Positions 34,410 to 42,644 of a stretch of 64,000 nucleotides of DNA are shown here, piece by piece. This DNA comes from Nocardia terrae (lineage in GTDB: Bacteria; Actinomycetota; Actinomycetes; Mycobacteriales; Mycobacteriaceae). Both the position numbers and the translations under genes were made by a program. The stretch spans positions 1 through 64,000 of the forward strand of contig NZ_WRPP01000016.1 of assembly GCF_009760405.1 (NCBI RefSeq), read 5' to 3'. The notes beneath the pieces were generated by a model, which did no database searches, was not told where the DNA came from, and saw only the letters and a list, made by a program, of their open reading frames with translations. The first letter of the stretch is position 1. Each line of letters opens with the position of its first letter.

Positions 34410-36308
34410 ATGGCCACCGAACCCACCGCCCACATCGTCGCCGCCCACCAGCGCGTCCTCGCGACGCTGCCGTTCGCGGACACCACCGATTTCGACGACG
34501 CCACCCGCGGGCTCATCGCGCGACCGGACTCCGGCGCGATCACCGATGATCAGGGAAACGTGGTGTGGGACGGGGATTCCTACGGCTTCCTCGGCGGCGA
34601 CTGCCCCTACTCGGTGAATCCGAGCCTGTGGCGGCAATCCGAACTCGCCTCACAGCAGGGGCTGTTCGAGGTCGCGCCGGGCATCTACCAGGTGCGCGGC
34701 TTCGACATCTCCAATATGACCCTCATCGAGGGCGAGACCGGCGTCGTCGTCATCGACCCGCTCACCACGCGCGAGACCGCCGCGGCCGCCCTGCGGCTCT
34801 ACCGCGACCATCGCGCGCACCGCCCGGTCACCGGGCTGATCTACACCCATTCCCACATCGACCACTTCGGCGGCGCGGAAGGCGTCCTCGCCCCGGAGGA
34901 CGCCGCGTCGGGGCGCTGCCCGGTCATCGCGCCCGAGGGCTTCCTCGAGCACGCGGTGGCGGAGAACATCTTCGCGGGCACGGCCATGGCGCGCCGCGCC
35001 GGATACATGTTCGGCACCGCGCTGCCGCGCGGCGAGCGGGGCACCGTGGGAACCGCGCTGGGACAGACGATTCCGGTCGGCTCCGCCGGAATCATCGCGC
35101 CCACCGTGGATATCGTGGACAGCGGCCAGGAGCTGACCGTGGACGGCGTGCGGCTGGTCTTCCAGCTGACCCCCGACACCGAGGCCCCGGCCGAGATGAA
35201 CGTCTACCTGCCCGGCCATCGCGCACTGTGCATGGCGGAGAACGCCATCCACACCATGCACAACCTGCTGACCCTGCGCGGCGCGCTGGTCCGCGACGCC
35301 CACAACTGGGCCAAGTACCTCACCGAGGCCGTCAACCGCTACGCCCGCAACTGCGACGTGGTGTTCTCCTCGCACCTGTGGCCGACCTGGGGCACCGAGC
35401 GCGTCGTGAAATTCATGTCGCTGCAGCGGGACATGTACGGCTACCTGCACGATCAGACGCTGCGCAAGCTGAATCAGGGCCTGGTCGGCACCGAGATCGC
35501 CGAGGACTTCCCGCTGCCGCCCGCGCTCGAGAACACCTGGCACACCCGCGGGTACTACGGCACCGTCAGCCACAACGTGAAGGCCGTCTACCAGCGCTAC
35601 ATGGGCTGGTACGACGGTAACCCGGCACACCTGTGGCAGCATCCGCCGGTCGAGAGCGCGACGCGGCACGTGGAATTCATGGGCGGCGCGGACGAGGTGC
35701 TGCGCAAGGCCCGGGCCGCCTACGAGGCGGGCGATTTCCGCTGGGTGGCGCAGGTGGTCGACTACGTGATCTTCGCCGATCCGGCCAACGCGGAGGCGAA
35801 GGCGCTGCAGGCGGACACCTTCGAGCAGCTGGGCTACGGCGCGGAATCGGCCACCTGGCGCAATGTGTATCTGTCCGGCGCGTACGAGCTGCGCCACGGC
35901 TCCTTCGGCACTCCGACCAAGGCCGACGCGGCGTCGTCGATGCTCTACGGGCTGACCGTCGAGCAGATCTTCGACGCCATGGCGCTGCGGGTGGACGGCC
36001 CCAAGGCGTGGCACTTGAAGTCGGTCGTGGACTGGAAGATCACCGATCAGGACCGCGTCCACCGCATCGAGATGAGCAACGGGCTGCTGGTGCACTACGA
36101 CCGCTTCGACGGCGACGGCCTGCCCGACGCGGACGCCACCTTCGAGCTCGCGCACCCGACCCTGGTCCGGATCCTGCTCATGGAGCAGGACTTCCCGGGC
36201 GCGGTCGCGCGGGGCGAACTGGCCGTGCACGGCGACGTGACGACCCTGGGCGGGTTGGTGGCCGCACTGGACGAACCGGACCCGGACTTCGCTATGGTCA
36301 CTCCCTGA
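34410..36308 (+). CDS. Linear primary-alkylsulfatase, metallo-beta-lactamase fold (SdsA1/BDS1-like)
   Basis: This 632-residue enzyme has an N-terminal metallo-beta-lactamase domain with the zinc motif T-H-S-H-I-D-H-F-G-G (His147, His149, Asp151, His152), further acidic and His ligands near 250-300 (A-E-N-A-I-H), a helical alkyl-sulfatase dimerisation domain (about 385-520), and a C-terminal SCP2-like domain that holds the alkyl chain. Members release sulfate from alkyl sulfates such as dodecyl sulfate, for sulfur or carbon use. No signal peptide is seen, so it acts in the cytosol. Confidence 0.88.
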   Translation: MATEPTAHIVAAHQRVLATLPFADTTDFDDATRGLIARPDSGAITDDQGNVVWDGDSYGFLGGDCPYSVNPSLWRQSELASQQGLFEVAPGIYQVRGFDISNMTLIEGETGVVVIDPLTTRETAAAALRLYRDHRAHRPVTGLIYTHSHIDHFGGAEGVLAPEDAASGRCPVIAPEGFLEHAVAENIFAGTAMARRAGYMFGTALPRGERGTVGTALGQTIPVGSAGIIAPTVDIVDSGQELTVDGVRLVFQLTPDTEAPAEMNVYLPGHRALCMAENAIHTMHNLLTLRGALVRDAHNWAKYLTEAVNRYARNCDVVFSSHLWPTWGTERVVKFMSLQRDMYGYLHDQTLRKLNQGLVGTEIAEDFPLPPALENTWHTRGYYGTVSHNVKAVYQRYMGWYDGNPAHLWQHPPVESATRHVEFMGGADEVLRKARAAYEAGDFRWVAQVVDYVIFADPANAEAKALQADTFEQLGYGAESATWRNVYLSGAYELRHGSFGTPTKADAASSMLYGLTVEQIFDAMALRVDGPKAWHLKSVVDWKITDQDRVHRIEMSNGLLVHYDRFDGDGLPDADATFELAHPTLVRILLMEQDFPGAVARGELAVHGDVTTLGGLVAALDEPDPDFAMVTP

Positions 36309-36328
36309 CTGCTACCACGGGAGGTCTC

Positions 36329-37489
36329 ATGGCGGAGGCCGAGAAGTTCATCGATGCCTGGCAGGAACGGGCGGTGGCGCTGATCGCGGACTTCGCGATC
36401 GGCACGCCGCCCTATGACGCCCTGCCCGCGTCCATGATGGACGCCGACTTCCTGCCCGCCGCCCAGCTCAATATCGAGCTGTTCTTCCGGTTCCTGCGCA
36501 CCGGCGAGGACCCGAGCGAGACCGAAACCGAACCGCTGGTGGCGCGGGCGGTTTCGCTGGTCCGCGACGGGATGCCGATGGCCGAGGCACTGACCAACTA
36601 CCGGGTGGGCCTGAGCTTCGTGTGGAGTCAGGTGGTCGGCACGCCCACCCGGGCCGAGGCGATCACCGCGGCCACGAGCGCGTTCCGGCTGGCCCAGTAC
36701 GTGGCATTGATGACGGCGCGGATCGCCGACGCCTGCGTCGACGATGTGCGGCAGTCCCGCTACGACCGCATCGAACAGCATCGCGCCATCGCGGAAGCGC
36801 TGCTGTCCGGCGGTGATCCGTACGAGTGGGCCGAGGACGCGGCGGTCACCCTGGTGGACGCGTATGTGGTGGCGGTGATCCGGCTCGGGGATTCGCCCAA
36901 CGGCATCCTGACCGACCTGCGGCGCCGGCTGGCCGGGATCGCGGGCAGCTTCCTCTACCGCGACAGCGGCGGCTGGACGACGCTGTTGCCGCTGCGCTCG
37001 GCCGCCGACGAGAGCGCCGCCATCACCAGCCTGGCCGAGATTCTGCAACCCAAGGCGCGCACCGCGAAAACCGCGCTGTGGGTGGGTGTTTCGGCCGCGC
37101 CGACCCGGGATCGACTACCCGAGGCGTTCGCCGAGGCGCGGGTGCTGGCCGAGACCGGGCGGGCGCTGCGGCGGCCGCGCATGATCTGCCGGCGCGAGGA
37201 CATGGTCTTCGAATACGCCATCGCCACCTCGGGCGCGGCCGGGAATCTGGTGCGGGTGCTGGATCCGCTCGACGCGCAGCCGGTGCTGGCCGAGACCCTC
37301 GAGGTGTTCATCCTGCAGGACTTCAACCAGAACGGCACGGCCCGTGAGCTTTCCGTGCACCGCAATACGATCACCTACCGGCTCACCCGCATCGCCGAGC
37401 TGACCGGCTACGACCCGCAGACCCCGGCGGGGATCTCGACGCTCATGAGCGCCCGCGTCGCCCGGCAGCTCGACGGGCACACGCACTGA
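36329..37489 (+). CDS. PucR/CdaR-type helix-turn-helix regulator
   Basis: This 386-residue regulator has an N-terminal RsbRD-like helical domain, a middle GGDEF-like (PucR-type) domain, and the C-terminal HTH_30 motif (N-Q-N-G-T-A-R-E-L-S-V-H-R-N-T-I-T-Y-R-L near 335-355). The ATG has GGGAGG 6 bases upstream and lies 20 bases after the alkylsulfatase stop, so the two form a unit. Such regulators activate genes for use of unusual nutrients; the alkylsulfatase is the likely target. Confidence 0.82.
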   Translation: MAEAEKFIDAWQERAVALIADFAIGTPPYDALPASMMDADFLPAAQLNIELFFRFLRTGEDPSETETEPLVARAVSLVRDGMPMAEALTNYRVGLSFVWSQVVGTPTRAEAITAATSAFRLAQYVALMTARIADACVDDVRQSRYDRIEQHRAIAEALLSGGDPYEWAEDAAVTLVDAYVVAVIRLGDSPNGILTDLRRRLAGIAGSFLYRDSGGWTTLLPLRSAADESAAITSLAEILQPKARTAKTALWVGVSAAPTRDRLPEAFAEARVLAETGRALRRPRMICRREDMVFEYAIATSGAAGNLVRVLDPLDAQPVLAETLEVFILQDFNQNGTARELSVHRNTITYRLTRIAELTGYDPQTPAGISTLMSARVARQLDGHTH

Positions 37490-37490
37490 G

Positions 37491-38144
37491 CTATTCGGGC
37501 GTCGCGCCGCCGATCAGCAGCCGGACGATGGCCTGCACGAAGCCCTCGATGCGTTCGCGGGGATAGGCGTCCGGGTCGCTGACCGCCAGGCGGGCGAGCA
37601 TTTCGGAAATGGTCAGCAGGGAGTTCGTCAGCAGGCCGGAATCGATTCCGGCCCAGCGCGGGTCGATGACCAGGCCCATGCGCACCAGCGCCTCGGCCTG
37701 ATCGAAGATCCCGGCCCGGGAGCTGCGGATGGCCTCGCGGTATTCGTCGGGGGCGTTGCCGGGACCGGCGAGCAGCAGCCGCCAGCGGGTCGGATTGCTC
37801 AGGGCCACACCGACGAACGCCTCGACGGTCGCGGAGGCGACCACCACCGGGTCCGCGCCGAGCAGATCGGTGGGCAGGGTCTCGGCGACCTGTTCGAGGG
37901 CGCGTTCGCGTTCGCGTTCCAGCAGGGCCGCGACCAGGTCGGCGCGGGTCTTGAAGACGGTGTAGAGCACGGGCTTGCCGACGCCCGCCTCGGCGGCGAC
38001 CGCCTCCATGTTCAGCTCGTGGAGTTCGGCCTTCTCCAGGACCGCGAAGGCGGCGTCGAGCAGCTGGGCTCGCCGCTCTTCCGGGGGCAGGCGTTGCGCA
38101 TAGCGCCGACGCGGCCGGTCTGCCGTCGCGCGGGGTTCGCTCAC
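37491..38144 (-). CDS. TetR family regulator
   Basis: This 217-residue repressor has its helix-turn-helix at about 46-64 (M-E-A-V-A-A-E-A-G-V-G-K-P-V-L-Y). It is divergent from the MpaB-like oxygenase gene, and a 20-base direct repeat lies between the two starts. It probably controls that gene. It converges with the PucR-type gene with a one-base gap. Confidence 0.82.
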   Translation of the reverse strand: MSEPRATADRPRRRYAQRLPPEERRAQLLDAAFAVLEKAELHELNMEAVAAEAGVGKPVLYTVFKTRADLVAALLERERERALEQVAETLPTDLLGADPVVVASATVEAFVGVALSNPTRWRLLLAGPGNAPDEYREAIRSSRAGIFDQAEALVRMGLVIDPRWAGIDSGLLTNSLLTISEMLARLAVSDPDAYPRERIEGFVQAIVRLLIGGATPE

Positions 38145-38163
38145 CGGGCCATTCTGTCACAAA

Positions 38164-38216
38164 GCTACGCACCCGTTGTATTCACCGCCGCCAATTGCTA
38201 CGGTGGCGTTGTATTC
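38164..38216. repeat. Two direct repeats in the TetR/MpaB intergenic region
   Basis: Bases 38164-38183 and 38197-38216 are the same at 16 of 20 positions (GCTACG, four variable bases, CGTTGTATTC), spaced 33 bases, about three helical turns. This suggests two binding sites for the divergent TetR protein on one face of the DNA. Confidence 0.5.
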
Positions 38217-38245
38217 CATGGGATCGAGCCTTCAGAGGAGCCCAC

Positions 38246-39190
38246 GTGACCTTCGATCCGACCACTCTCCGCCGCGACGACTACGGCTTCTTCGGCCCGG
38301 ATTCCCCGAGCTGGAAGGTCTGGACCTCGCCCACCGCGGTGATCGGCTTCCAGCGCGCGGTCACCCTCGAGTTCTTCGACCCGTTCCTCACCGCGTCCGT
38401 CGCCGACACCGGCAAGATCTACGCCGACGCCCGCGGCCGCCTCGACGCCACCTTCGCCTACTTCCTGATCGTGGCCATCGGCGACTCCCGCACGGCCATC
38501 CAGGCCTCCGAGCACCTGATGAGCGTGCACGCCAAGAGCACCGGCATCGAGCCGATCACCGGGCGGCGCTACAGCCCCAACTCGCCCGAGACCCAGCTGT
38601 GGATCCATATCACCGGATGGCAGTCGGTGCTCAAGGCCTACGAGATGTTCGGTCCCGGACTGACTCCCGAGGAGGAGGCCCGGTACTGGCAGGAGTGCCG
38701 GATCGCCGCGGAACTGCAGACCTGCAAGCCCGAGGACGTGCCGCTGACCCGCGAAGGCATCCGCGAGTACTACGCGAATGTCCGATCACGCCTGTGCACT
38801 TCGGAGCGCGCCCAGGAGGGCATGCATCAGATGCTGTTCACCTCGCCCAAGAACGGCGCGGGCTGGACCTATGCGATCGGGGCGCGGCTGCTGTCCTTCG
38901 CCTCCATCGCGACCCTGCCCAAGTGGCAGCGCAAGCTGGGCCAGTTCGATCGGCCCGGCATCGTGGATCTGCTGGTGAAACCCGTTGGCCGCATTCTCGT
39001 TTGGCTGTTCACCCTGTTCAACAAGAAGGGGCTGATCATGGCCGCCCCGATCATCGCGCCGATGGCCGGGCAGATCCTGGAACAGCATCTGAAGTTCGAG
39101 ACGCCGACCCGGCAGGAGACGGTGACACCGGCCGCCGCACGGGAACTGTACGGCAGCCAGGGGCACCGCAGCGTCGCCGCCGCAGGCTGA
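38246..39190 (+). CDS. MpaB/DUF2236-family heme oxygenase-like protein
   Basis: This 314-residue protein of the oxygenase MpaB (DUF2236) family is related to rubber oxygenase Lcp and fungal MpaB' and is thought to bind b-type heme through conserved His residues. The segment I-H-I-T-G-W-Q-S near 120 and F-A-Y-F-L-I-V near 68 match the family core. The GTG at 38246 is chosen for the GAGGAG 6 bases upstream. A C-terminal hydrophobic stretch (about 250-285) may attach it to the membrane. The substrate is unknown. Confidence 0.75.
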   Translation: MTFDPTTLRRDDYGFFGPDSPSWKVWTSPTAVIGFQRAVTLEFFDPFLTASVADTGKIYADARGRLDATFAYFLIVAIGDSRTAIQASEHLMSVHAKSTGIEPITGRRYSPNSPETQLWIHITGWQSVLKAYEMFGPGLTPEEEARYWQECRIAAELQTCKPEDVPLTREGIREYYANVRSRLCTSERAQEGMHQMLFTSPKNGAGWTYAIGARLLSFASIATLPKWQRKLGQFDRPGIVDLLVKPVGRILVWLFTLFNKKGLIMAAPIIAPMAGQILEQHLKFETPTRQETVTPAAARELYGSQGHRSVAAAG

Positions 39191-39202
39191 TTCGCGTGGG
39201 TC

Positions 39203-40669
39203 TCACCGGCAGGTGAGGTCCGTCTCCGGACGGGTGCCGTCGCGCAGGAACCGCTCGACGGCCTCGTTCGCGCAGGCGACCGGGGACGGGTACGCGCCGT
39301 GCCCACCGGCGTCGACGGCCACCATGCGGGCGCGATCGCCGAAGGCCCGGCGTAGGTTCAGCGCACCGCTGTAGGGCGAGGCCGGATCCCGGAGATTCTG
39401 CACCAGCAGCACATTCGAGGGCCCGGAGGAATTCACCAGCGTGCGCGGTGCGACCGGGTAGGGCCAGGTCGCGCACGGCGAGTAGCCGCGCGGCATGCCC
39501 GCGGTGAGGGGAAATCGGGCACGATCCGCAGCGACGGCGGCCGTGTAGTCCCCCACGGAGGTCGGCCAGGCGACGTCATTGCACAAGGTGGCGATCAGGA
39601 CGGCCGTCGACCGCTGGACGGTCTGCTCGGGCGCAGCGGGCGGAGCGGCGGGGAGCGTCCCGGACCCCGCGGCGGCGTTGAGCAATTGGGCCAGGAAGGG
39701 GAATTGCTTGTCACTGTGCAGACCATCCAGCATGGTTTGCCGTAATCCGTTGCCGCTCAACGCAGACAACTCGGCACCGGGCCACGGCAGCGGAGCCCGA
39801 TCCAGGCGTGCGGCCACCGTCAGGAACTCCTCGCGCACCGCGTCCGGCGTCTCCGCCACTCGATCCGGGTTGCCGTCCGAGGAGGCCCAACGCGCGAAGT
39901 CCGGGAACCGGTCTTCCATGGCGACAGCGTAATTCGCGGCCCAACCGCGCTCGATCAGGTCGGGGTCGGGATCGTCATTGCTGTCCAGCAGCACCCGGTC
40001 CGTGCGATCGGCGAACATCGTGGCGTACACCGAGACCACGTAGGTGCCGTAGGACTGCCCCCAAGCCGCTATCTTGTTCTCCCCCAGCGACTCTCGAATC
40101 CGATCGATGTCCCGCGCCTCGGTCCGGGTGCCGATGGACCGCACCAGGGCTCCCCCGTTTCGGATACATGCCGCGGCGACCCGGTTCTCCACCTCGACAT
40201 TGCCCGCGATCCCCCCGTCGGCATCGGGCCACGGGCGCAACCGCTCCAGGACCAGATCCTCCTTCGGCACATGGCAATTCGCTTCGACGCTCGCCCCGAG
40301 ACCGCGCGGGTCGAAGCCGATCAGGTCGTACTCGTCACGCACCGATTCGGGCAGCCGGGCGCCCCATGTCGACGGCAGTCCGAGCCCGCCCGAACCCGGG
40401 CCACCCGGAACCAGGAACAGCACCCCGCGCCGATGCTCGGGATGCGCGCTGCGAATCCGCGAGACCGCGATGGAAATCCGTTCGCCGTCGGGCTTGTCGT
40501 AGTCCAGCGGCACCGAGAGGGTCGCGCATTCTTGCCGGGGATCCAGACCATTTCCCTGGCAGGGGTACCAAGTCGGCGCAGCACTCGACGCCAACTGGCA
40601 CGCCGTCACCCCGGACACCGCCATCCCGGCCAGCCCCAGCACCGCTGCGAGGCGAACAGTTCTTCTCAT
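39203..40669 (-). CDS. Exported alpha/beta hydrolase of the TAP-like (tripeptidyl aminopeptidase) family
   Basis: This 488-residue lipoprotein or secreted enzyme has a lipobox V-T-A-C with Cys24. The alpha/beta hydrolase domain has an oxyanion region V-P-G-G-P-G-S-G near 88 and nucleophile Ser206 in G-Q-S-Y-G-T. The C-terminal TAP-like domain ends with D-A-G-G-H-G-A-Y carrying the base His. Relatives in Streptomyces release tripeptides; mycobacterial relatives are cell-wall esterases or peptidases. A short dyad (CTCACC-GGCA-GGTGAG, 39202-39217) lies at the 3' end without a T-run. Confidence 0.84.
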   Translation of the reverse strand: MRRTVRLAAVLGLAGMAVSGVTACQLASSAAPTWYPCQGNGLDPRQECATLSVPLDYDKPDGERISIAVSRIRSAHPEHRRGVLFLVPGGPGSGGLGLPSTWGARLPESVRDEYDLIGFDPRGLGASVEANCHVPKEDLVLERLRPWPDADGGIAGNVEVENRVAAACIRNGGALVRSIGTRTEARDIDRIRESLGENKIAAWGQSYGTYVVSVYATMFADRTDRVLLDSNDDPDPDLIERGWAANYAVAMEDRFPDFARWASSDGNPDRVAETPDAVREEFLTVAARLDRAPLPWPGAELSALSGNGLRQTMLDGLHSDKQFPFLAQLLNAAAGSGTLPAAPPAAPEQTVQRSTAVLIATLCNDVAWPTSVGDYTAAVAADRARFPLTAGMPRGYSPCATWPYPVAPRTLVNSSGPSNVLLVQNLRDPASPYSGALNLRRAFGDRARMVAVDAGGHGAYPSPVACANEAVERFLRDGTRPETDLTCR

Positions 40670-40742
40670 GACGCCGACGCTACGAACGGCGCATGCCCGT
40701 GGGCGTCACCCCACGGTGCTGTCCACCACTCCCCCTGCGGGA

Positions 40743-41156
40743 CTAGCTCGCGAGGTCGTGGACCAGCGTGTCGCTGCGCCAGCGATGTCCGGCGGGCAGC
40801 GCGTCGGCGATGCGGCCGTCCAGACGGGCCCGTGCGCCGAACCAGATGCGGACGGGGCCAACATGATTGGGCATGAGGCTGGAGTTCTGGATCGCCAATG
40901 CGGCCTCGTCACCCGCGGCGCAGCCCAGCAGCCGGATGGTGTGCAGCGCGTCGGGGTGATCGCCCTCCGCGGTGACGCGCAACTCCGGTTCCAGCAACAC
41001 GCGCAGCGCGGCCTCGAAATCGGCCGTCTCCGGCCAGATTCGGTGATGACCCCCGACCGGTACGGTCGTGCCGAGCCGCAACGGGTGCAGATCGGCGTCC
41101 GCGGCGGCCGCCTCCCAGCGGAAGGCGAGCTCGTCGGGTTCGACGACCCAATCCAT
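40743..41156 (-). CDS. Short EspG-like protein (N-terminal half only)
   Basis: The protein has 137 residues. The pattern starting W-V-V-E-P-D-E-L-A-F-R-W-E, then L-R-V-T-A-E-G, then a strand pair ending V-R-I-W-F-G-A, resembles the first half of ESX secretion-associated EspG chaperones, which run to about 260-280 residues. The second half is absent and no esx, PE/PPE or ecc genes are nearby. It could be a degenerate EspG or a separate small family. The ATG at 41156 has GAGGAGG 6 bases upstream. Confidence 0.5.
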   Translation of the reverse strand: MDWVVEPDELAFRWEAAAADADLHPLRLGTTVPVGGHHRIWPETADFEAALRVLLEPELRVTAEGDHPDALHTIRLLGCAAGDEAALAIQNSSLMPNHVGPVRIWFGARARLDGRIADALPAGHRWRSDTLVHDLAS

Positions 41157-41192
41157 GAAAGCCTCCTCGTGTTTCCCGCCTTCGAACGTAGA

Positions 41193-41226
41193 GCGAGAAA
41201 GGTAAGGTTTCGCCAAATTTTCTCGC
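41193..41226. promoter_or_regulatory. Inverted repeat upstream of the EspG-like gene
   Basis: The perfect arms GCGAGAAA and TTTCTCGC are separated by 18 bases. The repeat lies 37-70 bases before the EspG-like start and downstream of ectD. Promoter, operator and weak-terminator readings are all possible. Confidence 0.35.
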
Positions 41227-41341
41227 CCGAGGCGTTCCACGCGGCCCCTCATCGATCGACCATTGCCAGGTCGGGGCATGGATTCGACAAGTTGTGTGAT
41301 CGCGACCACATGGAACGGCATCGGCGAGGCGAAACGGGCGC

Positions 41342-42226
41342 TCACACCAGCGGCGTGAAGTCCCGGCTCGCGAGGTACTCCGGCCGCGGATGAGGCGCGG
41401 CATACGGGTCCAGCAGGGTGTTCTCGACGCTGTTGAACACCAGGAACAGGTTCGAGCGCGGGAACGGGGTGATGTTGCCGGCCGAGCCGTGCATCAGGTT
41501 GGAGTCGAACAGCAGCGCCGATCCGGCCCGGCCGGTGAACTGGGCGATGCCGTGCTTGCCCGCCAGGTCGGTGATGGCCTGCTGGGACGGGACGCCGATC
41601 TCCTGCTCGGTCAGCGACACCCGGTAGTGATCGGCCGGGGTTTCACCCTGACAGGGCACGAACGTGCGGTGCGAGCCCGGCATCACCATGAGGCTGCCGT
41701 TGAACGGGTAGTTGTCGGTCAACGCGATGGACAGGCTGACCGCGCGCGGGGCGGGCATGCCGTCCTCCGCGTGCCAGGTCTCGAAATCGGAGTGCCAGTA
41801 GAAACCGGTCCCGGTGAATCCGGGCATGTAGTTGACGCGGGTCTGATGCAGATACACCTCGGAGCCGAGGATCTGGCGCGCCAGCCCCGCGATCCGGCTC
41901 TCGCACACCAGCTCCGCGATGACGGGGCTGAGCCGGTGCACGTCGAACACCGACCGCACCCGGTGCGAGGCGCGCTCGATGATCACGCGGTCGTCGAGCA
42001 CCAGGTCGGGATCGCTTGTCAGACGCTGGATCTCGCCGGCGACATCGCCGACCTCGTAGGGGTCGAGCAGGCTCTCGACGATGGCGTAGCCGTTGTCGTC
42101 GAAGTCGGCCAGCGCGGGAGTGCCGATCTCGCCCCACACGGTCGGGTCGTCGCGTTCGATCGGCGGCGTCCCGACCACGGTGCGGGTGCGGTAGCGGTCG
42201 ATTCGCTCCGGACTGGACAGGGTCAT
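41342..42226 (-). CDS. ectD: Ectoine hydroxylase
   Basis: This 294-residue Fe(II)/2-oxoglutarate dioxygenase converts ectoine to 5-hydroxyectoine. The iron ligands are His145 and Asp147 in W-H-S-D-F-E-T-W-H, and His246 in L-M-H-G-S. The EctD signature F-Y-W-H-S-D-F-E-T-W-H-x-E-D-G-M-P is complete. It is the last gene of ectABCD, 27 bases after ectC, so hydroxyectoine should be made whenever ectoine is. Confidence 0.95.
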   Translation of the reverse strand: MTLSSPERIDRYRTRTVVGTPPIERDDPTVWGEIGTPALADFDDNGYAIVESLLDPYEVGDVAGEIQRLTSDPDLVLDDRVIIERASHRVRSVFDVHRLSPVIAELVCESRIAGLARQILGSEVYLHQTRVNYMPGFTGTGFYWHSDFETWHAEDGMPAPRAVSLSIALTDNYPFNGSLMVMPGSHRTFVPCQGETPADHYRVSLTEQEIGVPSQQAITDLAGKHGIAQFTGRAGSALLFDSNLMHGSAGNITPFPRSNLFLVFNSVENTLLDPYAAPHPRPEYLASRDFTPLV

Positions 42227-42253
42227 TCGGAAACCTCCGTCATGCGAAACCTC

Positions 42254-42643
42254 CTAGTCGACGGCGACGAGCGGATAGACACCGTGCTCGTCGTGCACCT
42301 CGCGCCCGGTCACCGGCGGATTGAACACGCACAGCATGCGCATCCCGGTGCGGGCGAACAGGCGGTGCCGTTCGTGGCCGTTGAGCAGATACATCGAGCC
42401 GGGGCCCAGCTCGTAGGTGGTGCCGTGGTCGAGATCGACCAGCGTGCCCTCGCCCTCGACGAGCCAGACGGCCTCGATGTGGTTCTGGTAGTGGAATTCG
42501 TGGACGGTCTCGGCGTCGATCGTGGTCTCGTGGAAGGAGAATCCGACGCCGTCGCCGCCCAGTACGATGCGCTTGCTGCGCCAGCCCGGGCCCGCGATAT
42601 CGCGGTCGGTGCCGGTGATCTCGGCGGTGGTGCGCACGATCAT
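42254..42643 (-). CDS. ectC: L-ectoine synthase
   Basis: This 129-residue single-domain cupin closes N-gamma-acetyl-diaminobutyrate to ectoine. It starts M-I-V-R-T-T-A-E-I and carries the typical core S-F-H-E-T-T, H-Y-Q-N-H-I-E-A-V and H-E-R-H-R-L with metal-binding residues. Length is normal for EctC. It follows ectB after one base. Confidence 0.95.
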   Translation of the reverse strand: MIVRTTAEITGTDRDIAGPGWRSKRIVLGGDGVGFSFHETTIDAETVHEFHYQNHIEAVWLVEGEGTLVDLDHGTTYELGPGSMYLLNGHERHRLFARTGMRMLCVFNPPVTGREVHDEHGVYPLVAVD

Positions 42644-42644
42644 G

